A stretch of DNA of 64,000 nt from Photobacterium iliopiscarium (GCF_003026395.1 NZ_PYOO01000005.1:1-64000), one strand, 5' to 3'. Numbered from the stretch's first letter, positions 44,467 through 55,641 are shown. Translations and numbers: made by a program. Notes: generated by a model from the sequence alone, not told the origin.

Positions 44467-47400
44467 CTATTGACGATTAAAATGCTCACTAATTTTTTGT
44501 TCAATGTTTGATGCATTAAGTATGTTAATTGTTTTAATGAGTTCAAGCATATTTTCTTCAATTGCTAGGTTTATATGAATTGGGCGACCGTACTGAAAAT
44601 CAGGGTTATAACCTTTGAATTGAGCTCGAGTTTTTAACACACTATCTTTAGCATAGTTAATTTTGATGGATAAGGTACGGTAATGATAATTTTTAAGAAT
44701 TTCACTTACCATTAATGGGCTTTGATGACCTGCCGCTTTGATTTTTTGATCAATGATTGAGTCTGTCATATAACGTAAGACGCCACCAGGAAAGCGGGAG
44801 TGAAGTATTGCATTATGAATCTCAAGCTGACCATTAATGATTGCGATCGGGATCGTTCCATCAAGGATCCCTGTGAATTCAATTCCTTCATGATCAATAA
44901 GATCTGTTATTTCATTGATATTAAGACCAAAGACTGTAATAGGGATCGTGGTCAGATTATGCAGACTTGTTAAGTGAATGCTATGAGCACTTAAACTTCC
45001 TCCAAGTAAATAGGCCGAGATGCGATGCAACGTATATTGGTTTGTTTGGGTGTCAACATCAATCACTATACTCGGTTTAGTTACGGTTACGCCGGCTTTA
45101 ATTTGTTGTGCAAATAACGAAATAGGATGCAGGGTTTGAATGCCTTGGGGGGTGAACGCAATATTAGCGTTGCTATCTAGTTGTGTAATATCGATACCGC
45201 GATAATGGCCAGAAAGGCGATCAGTCGCAATCTTCGTACTGCCTGTTATTTGATTATTACGATCAATAACAAACGCTGCGCTAAGGGTAATATTGCCTTC
45301 AGTTATATCGATGGGTAAAGAGAGCTCAGGAAAATAATTGTTTTTTAAGCTGTTAACTTTCGAAAAATAAAGAGTATTACGGTGTAATTTAACATGCGTT
45401 TTTTTGGTGATTAAATTCGCGTTAATATCGACGTTAGCTAAAGTATTATCATCAGAATCAGTTAATGCAGAGGCTATTTGCAGTTTATTGTTAGCCAAAT
45501 GAAATTGACTGTGCAGATAGAGCGGAGGAAGTAATGGATGCTGGTTACGTTGAGTGGAATCAATGGTGATTTTGATGTTACTTGATAAGGCTAATGGCGC
45601 AACGGGATCAGATTGAGGTCTGTGATTGAATAATATCTCATGGCGTAACATAAACTGGTCAACATCAATCTTTAAGTGTGCGTTGTAGTCTACTGATGGT
45701 GACTCCTTTTCAAGTTGATGGCGAGTATATAACTGAGCATCTAATTGTGCTTGAGTATTTTTCGTTGGAGTACTTTGAGGCTGATATAAGGTTAATGCAA
45801 GGCGATGCGCTTTCTTTTCAAGTTGTCCAACTAATAGGTTTGAACTGAAATTCATATTTTTAATCGTGTTATTTGTTAAGAGGGGAATGGCGTTAAGTGA
45901 TACTTTTTCCGCTTGAAAATGGGTGTGTTGTAATTGTGAGAGTAAATAATTATTAGCCCATGTTGCTTTTATTTGAGAACTAAAAAGAATGTTATCAATT
46001 TTACTGTCAATGGTGGGATGTAACGTCTTAATACGGGCATTGATTTTAGTATTAAGGTGGCATTGTAAATCAGGATATAAACAATTGAAATCACGAATTA
46101 AAAACTGTAACTCAGACTTCGTTTTGGCATTTTTAAAACGAATAGTCTCACTTTTATCACCTAAATCGATGCTGAATAGCTTATTTTGATAACTGACGTT
46201 GAAATTTATTTTGCCATCACTGTCCATTTGAATATTGGCGACATGTTTAGGCGGATTATTATGTAGGGGCATGTCATCTTTAGCATAAAAGAAAGGGGCT
46301 TCAATGGCATATTTGTTAAGTTCAATCGTTAAAGATGGCGGTAATTCAATCCCAATTAAATAATGGGCATCAACAATTTTATTATTAATCACCATCGGTT
46401 GATTTGTCTTTGATTTGTCAGCAACAATTTGTTTGGCATAAAAACGTAAAGGACCATTTATTTGAGCATCAGGCACATCGTATAAGCCTAAACGATCAGT
46501 AAATTCGTTAGTATTTTTAAAGTTAGCATTGCAATTTAAATAGCGTGGTAAAGGTTGATTAAATATTATTTTTGCATCGCAATTAAGATTATTGCCGTCA
46601 CTACGGGTCATAATGGCGTGAACGCGGGCATCTGTTTTTGATAGATGATGGATATTGACATCAATTTGATAAGGATTGGGGGCTAACGCTTTGCCTCTTA
46701 CAATAAAACGGGCTTGGGTATTGTTCTCTGTGGCGATATTTAATTCTTTTGCTTGTTGTTCTATTGTTTGGCGTGCTTGTTTTCGGCGTTGACGTTGTTG
46801 TTGATTGTCATCGGTTATCATTACGGCTTTTTTGGGTAATGTTGCTGTTTGAGTGGTTGCGATGGTTGGTGTTTTTAATATTACTTTTGCATCAATCAAT
46901 AAATCTCCGTAAGTGAATGATGATATTTTGAGTTTGTTAATGGGAAGTCGAGATAGATTAGCCAAAGTTTGCCCAAGATGAATACCTTTGCTATCAATAT
47001 CCGTACGATTAATAAACGCCGGTAAGTCTTTAGGTTGTTCTAGCTTGATGGTATGCGCGACTAACATCATTGTCGGTAAACTACGGTTAAGATCAAACGT
47101 TAACGATAATTGAGAAATAATTTGTTCAGATAAAGAATTATTAAGCGTTGCCCATTGTGGGTGGAGTGAGGCGATAGTAACAGACACTGGAGTGTGATTA
47201 TCTTGCATCTCAATCGCGAATTGACTCTCTTTGAACTGTAGTGAGTAATGAGGCGATGGCTGATAGTGTGGAAAGAAGAGCGTTAGTTTCCCTTTTGCGG
47301 CGTGGCCTGAAATCTTTAAATGTGGGCTATTTGTGATAGTAACATCAACGTGTTCAATAATTTGGGTCGCTGCTGTTTCTTTACCATCACTGTGTGCTGC

Positions 47401-47874
47401 TGATGCGGTAACTTTGCGAGCATGAGCATTAATGGCTAATGGTGATGCAAAATCAACAAATCTAAACGTAGCATCAAAAAAGTGAATGTAGCGTAAATGA
47501 ATATTCTGTTTTTCTAACATCGCCGTTGTTGTTGAAGGAAGCTCTATTTCATATTTTTTGGCAAACAGGCGATAACTACCACTATCAAGAGCGTTTTTAG
47601 GATCAATATAATGGTGCAACGAGAGCTGATGAAAGGTGACATTGTAACTGAATAGATTTAATGACATGTATTCGGCATGTATACCTTTATCATAGCGGAG
47701 CCCTTTGATGCCTGTCAGTGTAATATTATTAATGTGAAGCCATACAATGCCGACTATCGGTATGAGTAGGACGATGGCTAATAGTGATAAACCGATTTTT
47801 GTACTATTGCGTAACCACGACGATTTGGCCTCTGTTGCTGGTGGCGATTCAGTATTGTGCGAAGGGGATTTCAC
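44467..47874 (-). CDS. ydbH: YdbH, AsmA/TamB-like intermembrane lipid-transport protein
   Basis: An 1135-aa protein with one N-terminal inner-membrane anchor (IGLSLLAIVLLIPIVGIVWL) and a very long beta-rich periplasmic part, the hallmark of AsmA-like bridge proteins. The C-terminal domain (ITDLIDHEGIEFTGILDGT; AILHSRFPGGVLRYM) is the YdbH/dicarboxylate-type conserved block. With YnbE it forms a phospholipid path between the inner and outer membranes, partly redundant with TamB and YhdP. It is somewhat longer than the E. coli protein (879 aa). First gene of the operon. Confidence 0.9.
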   Translation of the reverse strand: MKSPSHNTESPPATEAKSSWLRNSTKIGLSLLAIVLLIPIVGIVWLHINNITLTGIKGLRYDKGIHAEYMSLNLFSYNVTFHQLSLHHYIDPKNALDSGSYRLFAKKYEIELPSTTTAMLEKQNIHLRYIHFFDATFRFVDFASPLAINAHARKVTASAAHSDGKETAATQIIEHVDVTITNSPHLKISGHAAKGKLTLFFPHYQPSPHYSLQFKESQFAIEMQDNHTPVSVTIASLHPQWATLNNSLSEQIISQLSLTFDLNRSLPTMMLVAHTIKLEQPKDLPAFINRTDIDSKGIHLGQTLANLSRLPINKLKISSFTYGDLLIDAKVILKTPTIATTQTATLPKKAVMITDDNQQQRQRRKQARQTIEQQAKELNIATENNTQARFIVRGKALAPNPYQIDVNIHHLSKTDARVHAIMTRSDGNNLNCDAKIIFNQPLPRYLNCNANFKNTNEFTDRLGLYDVPDAQINGPLRFYAKQIVADKSKTNQPMVINNKIVDAHYLIGIELPPSLTIELNKYAIEAPFFYAKDDMPLHNNPPKHVANIQMDSDGKINFNVSYQNKLFSIDLGDKSETIRFKNAKTKSELQFLIRDFNCLYPDLQCHLNTKINARIKTLHPTIDSKIDNILFSSQIKATWANNYLLSQLQHTHFQAEKVSLNAIPLLTNNTIKNMNFSSNLLVGQLEKKAHRLALTLYQPQSTPTKNTQAQLDAQLYTRHQLEKESPSVDYNAHLKIDVDQFMLRHEILFNHRPQSDPVAPLALSSNIKITIDSTQRNQHPLLPPLYLHSQFHLANNKLQIASALTDSDDNTLANVDINANLITKKTHVKLHRNTLYFSKVNSLKNNYFPELSLPIDITEGNITLSAAFVIDRNNQITGSTKIATDRLSGHYRGIDITQLDSNANIAFTPQGIQTLHPISLFAQQIKAGVTVTKPSIVIDVDTQTNQYTLHRISAYLLGGSLSAHSIHLTSLHNLTTIPITVFGLNINEITDLIDHEGIEFTGILDGTIPIAIINGQLEIHNAILHSRFPGGVLRYMTDSIIDQKIKAAGHQSPLMVSEILKNYHYRTLSIKINYAKDSVLKTRAQFKGYNPDFQYGRPIHINLAIEENMLELIKTINILNASNIEQKISEHFNRQ

Positions 47875-48108
47875 AGCGATAGCTCACCTATTGATAAAAG
47901 AATAACGTAATACCAGCAATAACCGATTGCTTTAAATGATGATCACCAGTTTCATCTTTAAACATATACCAGATTTTATGATTAGTGCGTTGTAAATGAA
48001 AATAATCCAATATTATTCCATCTAAAAATGACTATTTATGCTTTTCGTTACAAAAATTACGGTATTACATCTTTTGATTTGAATTTATATGCATTTTAAT
48101 CGTTTGTG

Positions 48109-48969
48109 CTAATTATCCAAATAATACAACCATCCTGCATAGGTTGTTGAGTAAATATCCCGACATTGGCGTTGTTGTTGCTGACGTTGCGTTAAAGATA
48201 ATGAATCAAACACGCGTTGATAACGGGCTGGATTACTGCCATAAACCAGACACACAATATGCTGATAACGTTGCTGGCTAAGGCTATGTTGTTGAATAAA
48301 GCTGTTGTTGCTAAGTATCGAGTTATTCAGCGCTTGTTTACTGAAGATTTGATAGGCATTAATGGCAATCTCATCACCACGATGGATATCATTAAGCAGT
48401 AAAATAACCACAAAATTATCAACGGTTGTTTCGCTATTGCCTAATATCGGAATAGCGCGATCTAAAATATAAGCATGTCCAATTTCATGCAGTAACGTCA
48501 GTAATAAGGCATCAGTGGTTGCTTGGTAACGTTGCTGCTGGGTTGGGTAAGCGCCTGTTGTCGTAATCTGTTGTAGTAGTTGATTAATGTATTGATAAGG
48601 GATTTGGATTTGTTGTTGCGTTAAATCAAAATTTGGTCCTGTGTCACTACCAAAAACGATATCTACGCTGGGGGCGAAAATATACCGAGTTTGGCTTAAT
48701 TGCTTAATGGTCGCGAGAATAGAGGAATGTTGAATAATGTCTTTTGCTTGTTGCTGTTGCGTATTAGATGGGGTTAGAAAGACAAAGTTAACGGTAGGGA
48801 CGGGATCTAAGGCTAAACCATAGCTGCCGCCTGTTGGTTGATCTGTACCCGCATCACTAAAGCTAGCGAATGTTAGGCAGAATAAGCCAAATAGAAGCCT
48901 TGTTAGTGATGATAAATGCGAATATTTGGCGTCAGTAGTTTGATTATCAGTGAAATAGTATCCATGCAC
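48109..48969 (-). CDS. DUF4344 putative metallopeptidase
   Basis: A 286-aa secreted protein with a hydrophobic segment RLLFGLFCLTFASFSDA near residues 28-45, serving as a signal sequence after an unusually long N-terminal stretch. The zinc-binding LLTLLHEIGHAYILD is near residue 155, and a Glu-bearing third-ligand region near GDEIAINAYQIF fits the DUF4344 zincin family. Runs of Gln (QQQQAKD; RQQQQRQ) are notable. Its substrate is unknown. The start may be downstream of the listed ATG. Confidence 0.8.
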   Translation of the reverse strand: MHGYYFTDNQTTDAKYSHLSSLTRLLFGLFCLTFASFSDAGTDQPTGGSYGLALDPVPTVNFVFLTPSNTQQQQAKDIIQHSSILATIKQLSQTRYIFAPSVDIVFGSDTGPNFDLTQQQIQIPYQYINQLLQQITTTGAYPTQQQRYQATTDALLLTLLHEIGHAYILDRAIPILGNSETTVDNFVVILLLNDIHRGDEIAINAYQIFSKQALNNSILSNNSFIQQHSLSQQRYQHIVCLVYGSNPARYQRVFDSLSLTQRQQQQRQCRDIYSTTYAGWLYYLDN

Positions 48970-49109
48970 GTTGTCACCTCATACTGCTATAACTGTATCA
49001 TAAGTGATAATTATAGCGGATGAGACAATAACTAACGCTATAAAAGCATTAAAATGCCTTATTTATGACCATTAATGGTTCACTGCATATTGTTTTATAT
49101 TGTTTGGGC

Positions 49110-51779
49110 TTATTTTAGTCGTAAACGCATATCGACGATACCGTCCGCCAACTGTACATCAATCTCAAACCCCATTTTTTGCGCGAGAGTGATCATGCCA
49201 CGGTTGGTTGGCATTGTTATTCCAGTTAGAGTCTCAAGCCCGCGTTGTTTGGCATAATCAATCAACTTGAGCATCAATATTCCGCCTAAACCAATGCCTT
49301 TAAGATCAGAACGCACAAGAATCGCAAATTCTGCATCTGCATTATTAGCATCTGATAATGCGCGTGCAACACCAATAATCATCTCATCATAAACAGCAAC
49401 AAAAGCCATTTCACGGTCGTAATCGATTTGGGTGAATTTGGCTAAGGCCTCATGATTTAACTCACCGACATCAGAGAAGAAGCGTTTATAGAGGTCATCT
49501 TCTGATACTTGGCTAATAAAGGCTTTATGGGTTGGTTCATCTTCTGGCAATATCGGACGCAACAAGATTGATTTACCGTCTTTAAGTTGGCATTGCTGTT
49601 CATATTCTTTAGGGTAAGGTCGAATCGCTAATCGTTGTTGAATATCGCCATTAAACGTTGTGATATCCATTGAAGCATCAATAATTGTTAATTCATCGCC
49701 CGAGATCAGTAAGGGGTGAATATCCAAGGCGTTAATATCAGGACAATCAATGATCATTTGAGAAATAGTCACTAAAAATTGGCATAACGCAGGCAGAGAT
49801 ATCTTCTCTAAGCTACCACGTTGTTTGATTTTGTTACGCTTTAACGCATTGATCACCATATAACGGGCAAGCGCCATATTTAATGGTGGTAAGGCAACGA
49901 CGGCATCTCGTTCAATATTCCAATCAATGGTTTCTTCTCCTAATGTGATCACTGGGCCAAAAATAGGATCGTTATAGACACCGATCCGTAATTCTTGTGC
50001 GCCAGATCGATTCGCCATACGTTGGATTAATAACCCGTCAATACGTGCACTGGGATAATGTAGTGCGACACGAGACAAAATAGCATCAGCGGCATTAGCC
50101 ACTTCATTGGCATCACGTAGGTATAATACGACACCATGAATATCTGATTTATGCCGAATATCAGGAGATCGTAATTTTACCGCCACGGGATACCCAATTT
50201 GTTCCGCAATATGTACTGCTTCAGCGGCGTCAGAGGCTATCCATGTTGGCAATGTTGTAAAACCATAGCTTTCTAGTAACGGTCGTATCTCATGAGTTTC
50301 AAGATGATGAATATTTTGTTGAAGCAAACGCTGTATTTCGTGACGTACATAATGAGGATCAGCGGTAACTTCACCAATAGATTGTGGCGTTTCCATTAAT
50401 TGACGCTGATTACGACGGTATTCGACTAAATGCATGAAAGCTGAGATCGCGCTTTCAGGTGTACGATAAGTCGGTAAACGTGCTTGAGTAAAAAGTGTTC
50501 GCGCGTTAACGGCGTCATTTTCACCAGACCAATTAGTTAAAATATTAAACCGTTGACTGCGAGAATGCTGGTGGAGGGTATCAATAATAACGTTGGCGGT
50601 GTGAGAACTATGAGCTATCGCAGAAGGGCTATGCATAATAAGTAACGCATCAAAATCATCACTATCAAGTAAAATGTTCATCACTTGTTGGTAACGCGCT
50701 GGATTTGCATCACCCATAATATCTATCGGGTTTGTCTGTGACCAATAGGCGGGTAAAACGAGGGACAACTTAGCCATCGTGTCGGTACTTAATTGTGCTA
50801 GCTTGCCACCGCAATCAGATAATGTATCCAATGCCATAATAGCGGGACCCCCACCATTGGTAAGAATAGCCAAGCGTTCTCCGCGTAATGGTACTGAATG
50901 CGCTAATGTTTCAACAGCGGCAAAGAGATCATGGGTTGTATGTACACGTAACATACCAGAACGGCGAATGGCAGCATCGTAAACGACATCAATACCAAGG
51001 GTGTCATTTGGCGATAATAATGCAGCAGAACGTCCCACACTTGTACGGCCACTCTTTAATACTAAGATGCGTCGATTACGAGCTGCTGCGCGTGCTGCTG
51101 ACATAAACTGCCGTGCATCTTTAATATTGTCGATATAAAGCAAGATCGCTTCAGTTTTTGTATCTTGGCTTAAAATATCAAGTAGCTCGGCAAAATTGAT
51201 GTCGCAGGCATCCCCTAAAGAGATAAAAGTAGAAAAACCGATGTGTTTGTTCTGCGCCCAATCAAGGATGGTCGTACATATAGAGGCTGACTGTGAAATA
51301 AACGCGATATTGCCTTTATTTGCACGGGTAGGGGCGACAGAAGCATTAAGGTTTAACCACGGTAAAATGATCCCCATGCTATTAGGGCCAATAATGCGCA
51401 TATTATAATGTTTTGCATTGGCGAGCATTTGTTGCTGGTGGTTAATGGTTTCTTTATGGTGGGCAGAGGGGCTCATACCCGCAGCAATAACAATTACCGC
51501 TTTTACCCCTTTGCGTCCTAGTTGATTGATTATCTCTGGCGTAAGCGCAGCGTGGGTACATACGATTGCAATATCTGGAATAATCGGCATTGTTTCAATG
51601 TGGCTATACGCTAGAATTCCTGCGACAGCGGTATATTTTGGCGTGACTGGAATAATAGGGCCATTAAAGCAACCCGCTAACAGATTGCTGACCACAACAT
51701 AACCGAGACGGTGTGGATTGTTTGAAGCGCCAATCACTGCGACACTGGTTGGTTTTAAAAACGCGGCCATATTATTCAT
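49110..51779 (-). CDS. pat: Protein lysine acetyltransferase, Pat/YfiQ type (acyl-CoA synthetase-like plus GNAT)
   Basis: An 889-aa fusion: CoA-binding domain (VAVIGASNNPHRLGY near 15), the succinyl-CoA-ligase-like middle (ILTNGGGPAIMALD; KLRSPDIRHKSDIHGV ATP-grasp region) and a C-terminal GNAT acetyltransferase (about 735-889) with DLKGIGLGGILMLKLIDYAK as the acetyl-CoA loop. Such proteins acetylate and inactivate acetyl-CoA synthetase and other enzymes; the catalytic His of ADP-forming synthetases is usually lost in them. Monocistronic. Confidence 0.9.
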   Translation of the reverse strand: MNNMAAFLKPTSVAVIGASNNPHRLGYVVVSNLLAGCFNGPIIPVTPKYTAVAGILAYSHIETMPIIPDIAIVCTHAALTPEIINQLGRKGVKAVIVIAAGMSPSAHHKETINHQQQMLANAKHYNMRIIGPNSMGIILPWLNLNASVAPTRANKGNIAFISQSASICTTILDWAQNKHIGFSTFISLGDACDINFAELLDILSQDTKTEAILLYIDNIKDARQFMSAARAAARNRRILVLKSGRTSVGRSAALLSPNDTLGIDVVYDAAIRRSGMLRVHTTHDLFAAVETLAHSVPLRGERLAILTNGGGPAIMALDTLSDCGGKLAQLSTDTMAKLSLVLPAYWSQTNPIDIMGDANPARYQQVMNILLDSDDFDALLIMHSPSAIAHSSHTANVIIDTLHQHSRSQRFNILTNWSGENDAVNARTLFTQARLPTYRTPESAISAFMHLVEYRRNQRQLMETPQSIGEVTADPHYVRHEIQRLLQQNIHHLETHEIRPLLESYGFTTLPTWIASDAAEAVHIAEQIGYPVAVKLRSPDIRHKSDIHGVVLYLRDANEVANAADAILSRVALHYPSARIDGLLIQRMANRSGAQELRIGVYNDPIFGPVITLGEETIDWNIERDAVVALPPLNMALARYMVINALKRNKIKQRGSLEKISLPALCQFLVTISQMIIDCPDINALDIHPLLISGDELTIIDASMDITTFNGDIQQRLAIRPYPKEYEQQCQLKDGKSILLRPILPEDEPTHKAFISQVSEDDLYKRFFSDVGELNHEALAKFTQIDYDREMAFVAVYDEMIIGVARALSDANNADAEFAILVRSDLKGIGLGGILMLKLIDYAKQRGLETLTGITMPTNRGMITLAQKMGFEIDVQLADGIVDMRLRLK

Positions 51780-52025
51780 AAGGTAATTATCTCTATCTGT
51801 CGTAGTGATACTGTATTCCTAAATATGAAATAAACGTTTTTTTTATAAAGATAATGTGATCTAACTGAACATTAATGACTCAAATCCCAATAACATATTA
51901 TGCTAAAAGTAAAATCATTATTCGCTATAGTTATATTTTTTTGTAATAAAATAATTATATACGTTTAACATTGATAATGCTGGTTATATATGTGTTACTA
52001 AGGTGTAAGCGTTAATAATATTGGG

Positions 52026-53720
52026 ATGCTAAAAGATATGACTGATGAATTATATTTCAAATATCAGCCAAGGTACTATCACGGTGAAATATCTTCGTAT
52101 GAAGCATTATTAAGAAGTCATATTGATAATTTTAATGTAGAAGCTTTTGTTTATTCTATTAAATGTTCTGCTAGTTTTGATTTGAATATCATTTTAAAAG
52201 TGCTTCAAGACAGAAAGTCATTGCATATATGTGATGATGTTTCTATTTCATTGAATATTTCTATTGCAAGTTTGCTTGACGAAAAATTCATGCATCAATG
52301 TCTAGAAATATTTGAAGATGAAAAGAACATCACGTTAGAATTAACCAATCATGATCAAACTGATGATTTTAATGGATTGCAAAAATCAATATTACTTCTT
52401 AAAAATAAAGGGGTTAAGTTTGCACTTGATGATTATGGTAAAGGTTATTTAAATACAGATAATTTCTTGTATCTTGATGTTGATTATATAAAGTTAGATC
52501 GTAAGCTAATAAGAAATATTAATACTAACTATATAACTTATTCGGTACTTAAAGCTAAATATGATCATATTATTAATGTGCTAGGAAAAGTGGTTATTAT
52601 TGAGGGTATAGAGACATTTGAACAGTTTAACTTAGTTAAAGAGTTTGGCGATATGTACTATCAAGGCTTCTATTTTTCAAAGCCAATAGCGATTACTGAA
52701 ATTAGACAAATAAACACGATAGATTTACCTAAAGCGGATGTTAAAAAGCAATTTTCCCTTAAATTAGATGAAGCTATTTTTGATTTAAATCGTTCGCAAA
52801 ACCCCCAAAATATACAACAGGCTATCGATAATATTAAAGAAATAGATAAATACAATATTATTGGTTTAACGCCTAATATTTTTGATTTACATAGTGAGCG
52901 TCAACGAATTAATCAAAATTATAGAGAAATTATAAAAAACAAAACAAGATCACATTTTTTGTTAGCGGCATCATTAGTGTGTGGTAGTGATGGTGCCGTG
53001 GTTATTCGAGATAAAGACGGTAATGTAATTTTTAATAATCAACATTTTATTGATTACATTGGTCTTGATTTGGTTGATATGCCGATTGATGAAGCCTGCG
53101 AAAAAGTGACTGATTACCGTACGTGTTTAAATATAGATAATGAACTTCTGTTAAGTGACTCATGCTTTATGATGTCGGATGAAGTTATCGAAACTAAAAA
53201 CGGTAGCGAGCTTGTTCATACCTATAGACAGAAAGTATCCCATTTTGATCAAAACTTTATTATTTGTTCTGTTTATGAAGCAGTAGATACGATTATTGTT
53301 GATGAGCTTACCACTTGCTACCAAAAAAATTATTTATCATCAAATTACATGAGTCAGCATAAGATACTCGTTTTTATTGATTTAGATGGTTTTAAAGAAA
53401 TTAATGATCGTTTTGGTCATTATATTGGTGATGAGGTTTTACGTGATTTTTCAGTAACGATTAAAGAAATGTTACGTGATGAAGATGTTATTGTCCGTTT
53501 TGGTGGCGATGAATTTGTTATCTTATTAAATAGTCATGTAATAAAAAATGTTCATCAACGGATTGAGCAATTAAGACAAAATATTGAAGGATATTTTGGT
53601 GAAAAAGAACGGTTATTAAGTTTTTCATATGGGGTTGCATCTTTACAAGACGGGGTTGAATTAGCACTTAAAAAAGCGGATATCGCAATGTATAAAGAAA
53701 AGTCACAACGGAAACGATAA
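52026..53720 (+). CDS. EAL-GGDEF cyclic di-GMP protein, paralogue 1
   Basis: A 564-aa cytosolic protein with an unusual order: EAL domain first (about 1-230), a PAS-like middle (about 300-410: VVIRDKDGNVIFNNQHFIDYIG) and GGDEF last (about 420-564). The EAL side keeps YEALLR, LNIS, LELT, LDDYGKGY, IKLDRK and IEGIETFEQ, so phosphodiesterase activity looks possible. The GGDEF side has VRFGGDEFVILL. No membrane segment. A paralogue in the same orientation lies 166 bp downstream. The ATG four codons in is an alternative start. Confidence 0.92.
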   Translation: MLKDMTDELYFKYQPRYYHGEISSYEALLRSHIDNFNVEAFVYSIKCSASFDLNIILKVLQDRKSLHICDDVSISLNISIASLLDEKFMHQCLEIFEDEKNITLELTNHDQTDDFNGLQKSILLLKNKGVKFALDDYGKGYLNTDNFLYLDVDYIKLDRKLIRNINTNYITYSVLKAKYDHIINVLGKVVIIEGIETFEQFNLVKEFGDMYYQGFYFSKPIAITEIRQINTIDLPKADVKKQFSLKLDEAIFDLNRSQNPQNIQQAIDNIKEIDKYNIIGLTPNIFDLHSERQRINQNYREIIKNKTRSHFLLAASLVCGSDGAVVIRDKDGNVIFNNQHFIDYIGLDLVDMPIDEACEKVTDYRTCLNIDNELLLSDSCFMMSDEVIETKNGSELVHTYRQKVSHFDQNFIICSVYEAVDTIIVDELTTCYQKNYLSSNYMSQHKILVFIDLDGFKEINDRFGHYIGDEVLRDFSVTIKEMLRDEDVIVRFGGDEFVILLNSHVIKNVHQRIEQLRQNIEGYFGEKERLLSFSYGVASLQDGVELALKKADIAMYKEKSQRKR

Positions 53721-53886
53721 AGACCAAAGAGTATTAGTCTTGTTGTATATTATAAGTTTTTTTATATGTAATGATAAGATTATTTATTAGGTGAAACGTT
53801 GTTTTAATGCCAAATAAGTATTTGAATGAGCAAATAATTCCTCTTTAGAATAGGTGCTAATTAATTATAAAATCCATTAGGGGTTA

Positions 53887-55611
53887 ATGTGGTTTTCGAT
53901 TATTCTCAAAAAAAATTATAAAAAGAATAATTTAATGCTATCAGATTGTTACCTTAAATTTCAGCCTCAATACTATAACGGTGAAATATCTTCTTATGAA
54001 GCTCTATTAAGAACAACAGCGTCTAACATTGAAGACTATATAGATCATATCGATGATCATGCTGTTTTTGATTTAGCTGTTATTAAATTTGTTATTAACC
54101 AGCGTTCACTTTTATCTCATGGTGAAAAGATACAGCTATCGATTAATATCTCTATTTCAAGTTTATTGGATGATGCATTTGTTAAAGCCTGTATGATCAT
54201 TTTTGAACATGAGAAAAAGGTCATTTTAGAATTAACTCGGCATGATCAGACCAATGACTTTGATCGCATTCAACAGGCTATAAAAGATCTAAAAGTGCAA
54301 GGTGTATTGTTCTCCCTTGATGATTATGGCAAGGGATATGTGAATAGTGAGATGTTTTTACACCTTGATATTGATTATATTAAGCTTGATAAAAAACTGA
54401 TTAAGCAAGTTGATCAAAGCTATATTGCTTATTCATTAATTAAAACGACGTATGATAAAATAGCCAAAGTGCTAGGTAAGCATGTCATTGTTGAAGGCAT
54501 AGAAACCTTTGAGCAATTGAATCTACTGAAGCAATTTGGAGACATGACTTATCAAGGCTTTTATTTTTCTGAGCCTTTGGATATTGATAAGGTAAAACCA
54601 ACCAAGTCTTTTTCATACAAACATAAAATAGATTCTAAGTCATTTTGTAATCAACTTGATCAAGCTATTTATAATATAAATCGAGCTCAAAATCCCCAAG
54701 CAATTAAGACGGCAATTACGCGCTTAATCCAATTAGATAACTATAATATTATTGGTGTTAGTCCCAATATTTTTGATGTTTATAGTGAGCAACGAAGAAT
54801 TAATGAAAATTATAATGAATTACTTGAAAAAAGGAGTAGTCCGCATTTTTTGTTAGTTTCTTCGTTAATTAGTACATGTGACGCATTAGTTATTATTCGG
54901 GATAGTGAAGGGCAGACTATTTATAATAATGAAAAACATATCAAATATTTAGGGGCGGATCTTGTTAAATATACAGCAGAACAAGCTTGTGAGCGCTTTC
55001 CTGATTACAGTACGTGTATTGAGTTAGATAAAGGATTACTTAGTGGTGATACTTGTTTTATGGTGTCTAATGAAAGTGTTGAAACTGAACATGGAAAACA
55101 ACGCTTTAAGACATATCGTCAAAAAATAACGCATTTTAATAAAGCTTTTATTATTTGTAGTGTTTATGAAGCTAACGACAGTATCAATATTGATGATCTT
55201 ACCGGCTGTTATCAACGTAGTTATTTAGAATCAAAACATGCGTTAAATTATCAAACCTTGATCTTTATTGATTTAGATGGTTTTAAAGTGATTAATGATT
55301 TTTATGGGCATAGTAAAGGAGATGAGGTTTTACGTGATTTTGCGAAAACGATGAAATATATGTTGAGAGACAGTGATGCGGTGGTACGTTTTGGTGGTGA
55401 TGAGTTTGTTTTATTACTAGAGGGTACGTCACGGTTGGCGGTTCAACAACGGATAGAAATTATTCGAGCGAATATTGAAGCTTATTTTGCAGTTAAACAA
55501 TTACAATTGAGTTTTTCATATGGCGTGGTTGAAATAGAAGGTGATATAAATTCAGCGCTGAATAAGGCGGATAAAGCGATGTATGAGCAAAAGTATGCAC
55601 GCAAAGGATAA
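53887..55611 (+). CDS. EAL-GGDEF cyclic di-GMP protein, paralogue 2
   Basis: A 574-aa protein colinear with its upstream neighbour along the whole length. The EAL motifs are SSYEALLR, LSINISISSLLDD, LELTRHD, LDDYGKGY, IKLDKK and VEGIETFEQ; the GGDEF motif is VRFGGDEFVLLL. The start at 53887 has AGGGG before it and adds 16 basic residues compared with paralogue 1; the ATG at 53935 is the alternative. Tandem duplication with later divergence is the simplest origin. Both proteins carry intact active-site motifs for making and breaking cyclic di-GMP. Confidence 0.92.
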   Translation: MWFSIILKKNYKKNNLMLSDCYLKFQPQYYNGEISSYEALLRTTASNIEDYIDHIDDHAVFDLAVIKFVINQRSLLSHGEKIQLSINISISSLLDDAFVKACMIIFEHEKKVILELTRHDQTNDFDRIQQAIKDLKVQGVLFSLDDYGKGYVNSEMFLHLDIDYIKLDKKLIKQVDQSYIAYSLIKTTYDKIAKVLGKHVIVEGIETFEQLNLLKQFGDMTYQGFYFSEPLDIDKVKPTKSFSYKHKIDSKSFCNQLDQAIYNINRAQNPQAIKTAITRLIQLDNYNIIGVSPNIFDVYSEQRRINENYNELLEKRSSPHFLLVSSLISTCDALVIIRDSEGQTIYNNEKHIKYLGADLVKYTAEQACERFPDYSTCIELDKGLLSGDTCFMVSNESVETEHGKQRFKTYRQKITHFNKAFIICSVYEANDSINIDDLTGCYQRSYLESKHALNYQTLIFIDLDGFKVINDFYGHSKGDEVLRDFAKTMKYMLRDSDAVVRFGGDEFVLLLEGTSRLAVQQRIEIIRANIEAYFAVKQLQLSFSYGVVEIEGDINSALNKADKAMYEQKYARKG

Positions 55612-55613
55612 CA

Positions 55614-55641
55614 AAAAAGAGATCAAATGATCTCTCTTTTT
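55614..55641. terminator. Bidirectional terminator
   Basis: GAGATC (55619-55624) and GATCTC (55629-55634) between A and T runs, serving EAL-GGDEF paralogue 2 and the convergent membrane protein gene. Confidence 0.85.
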
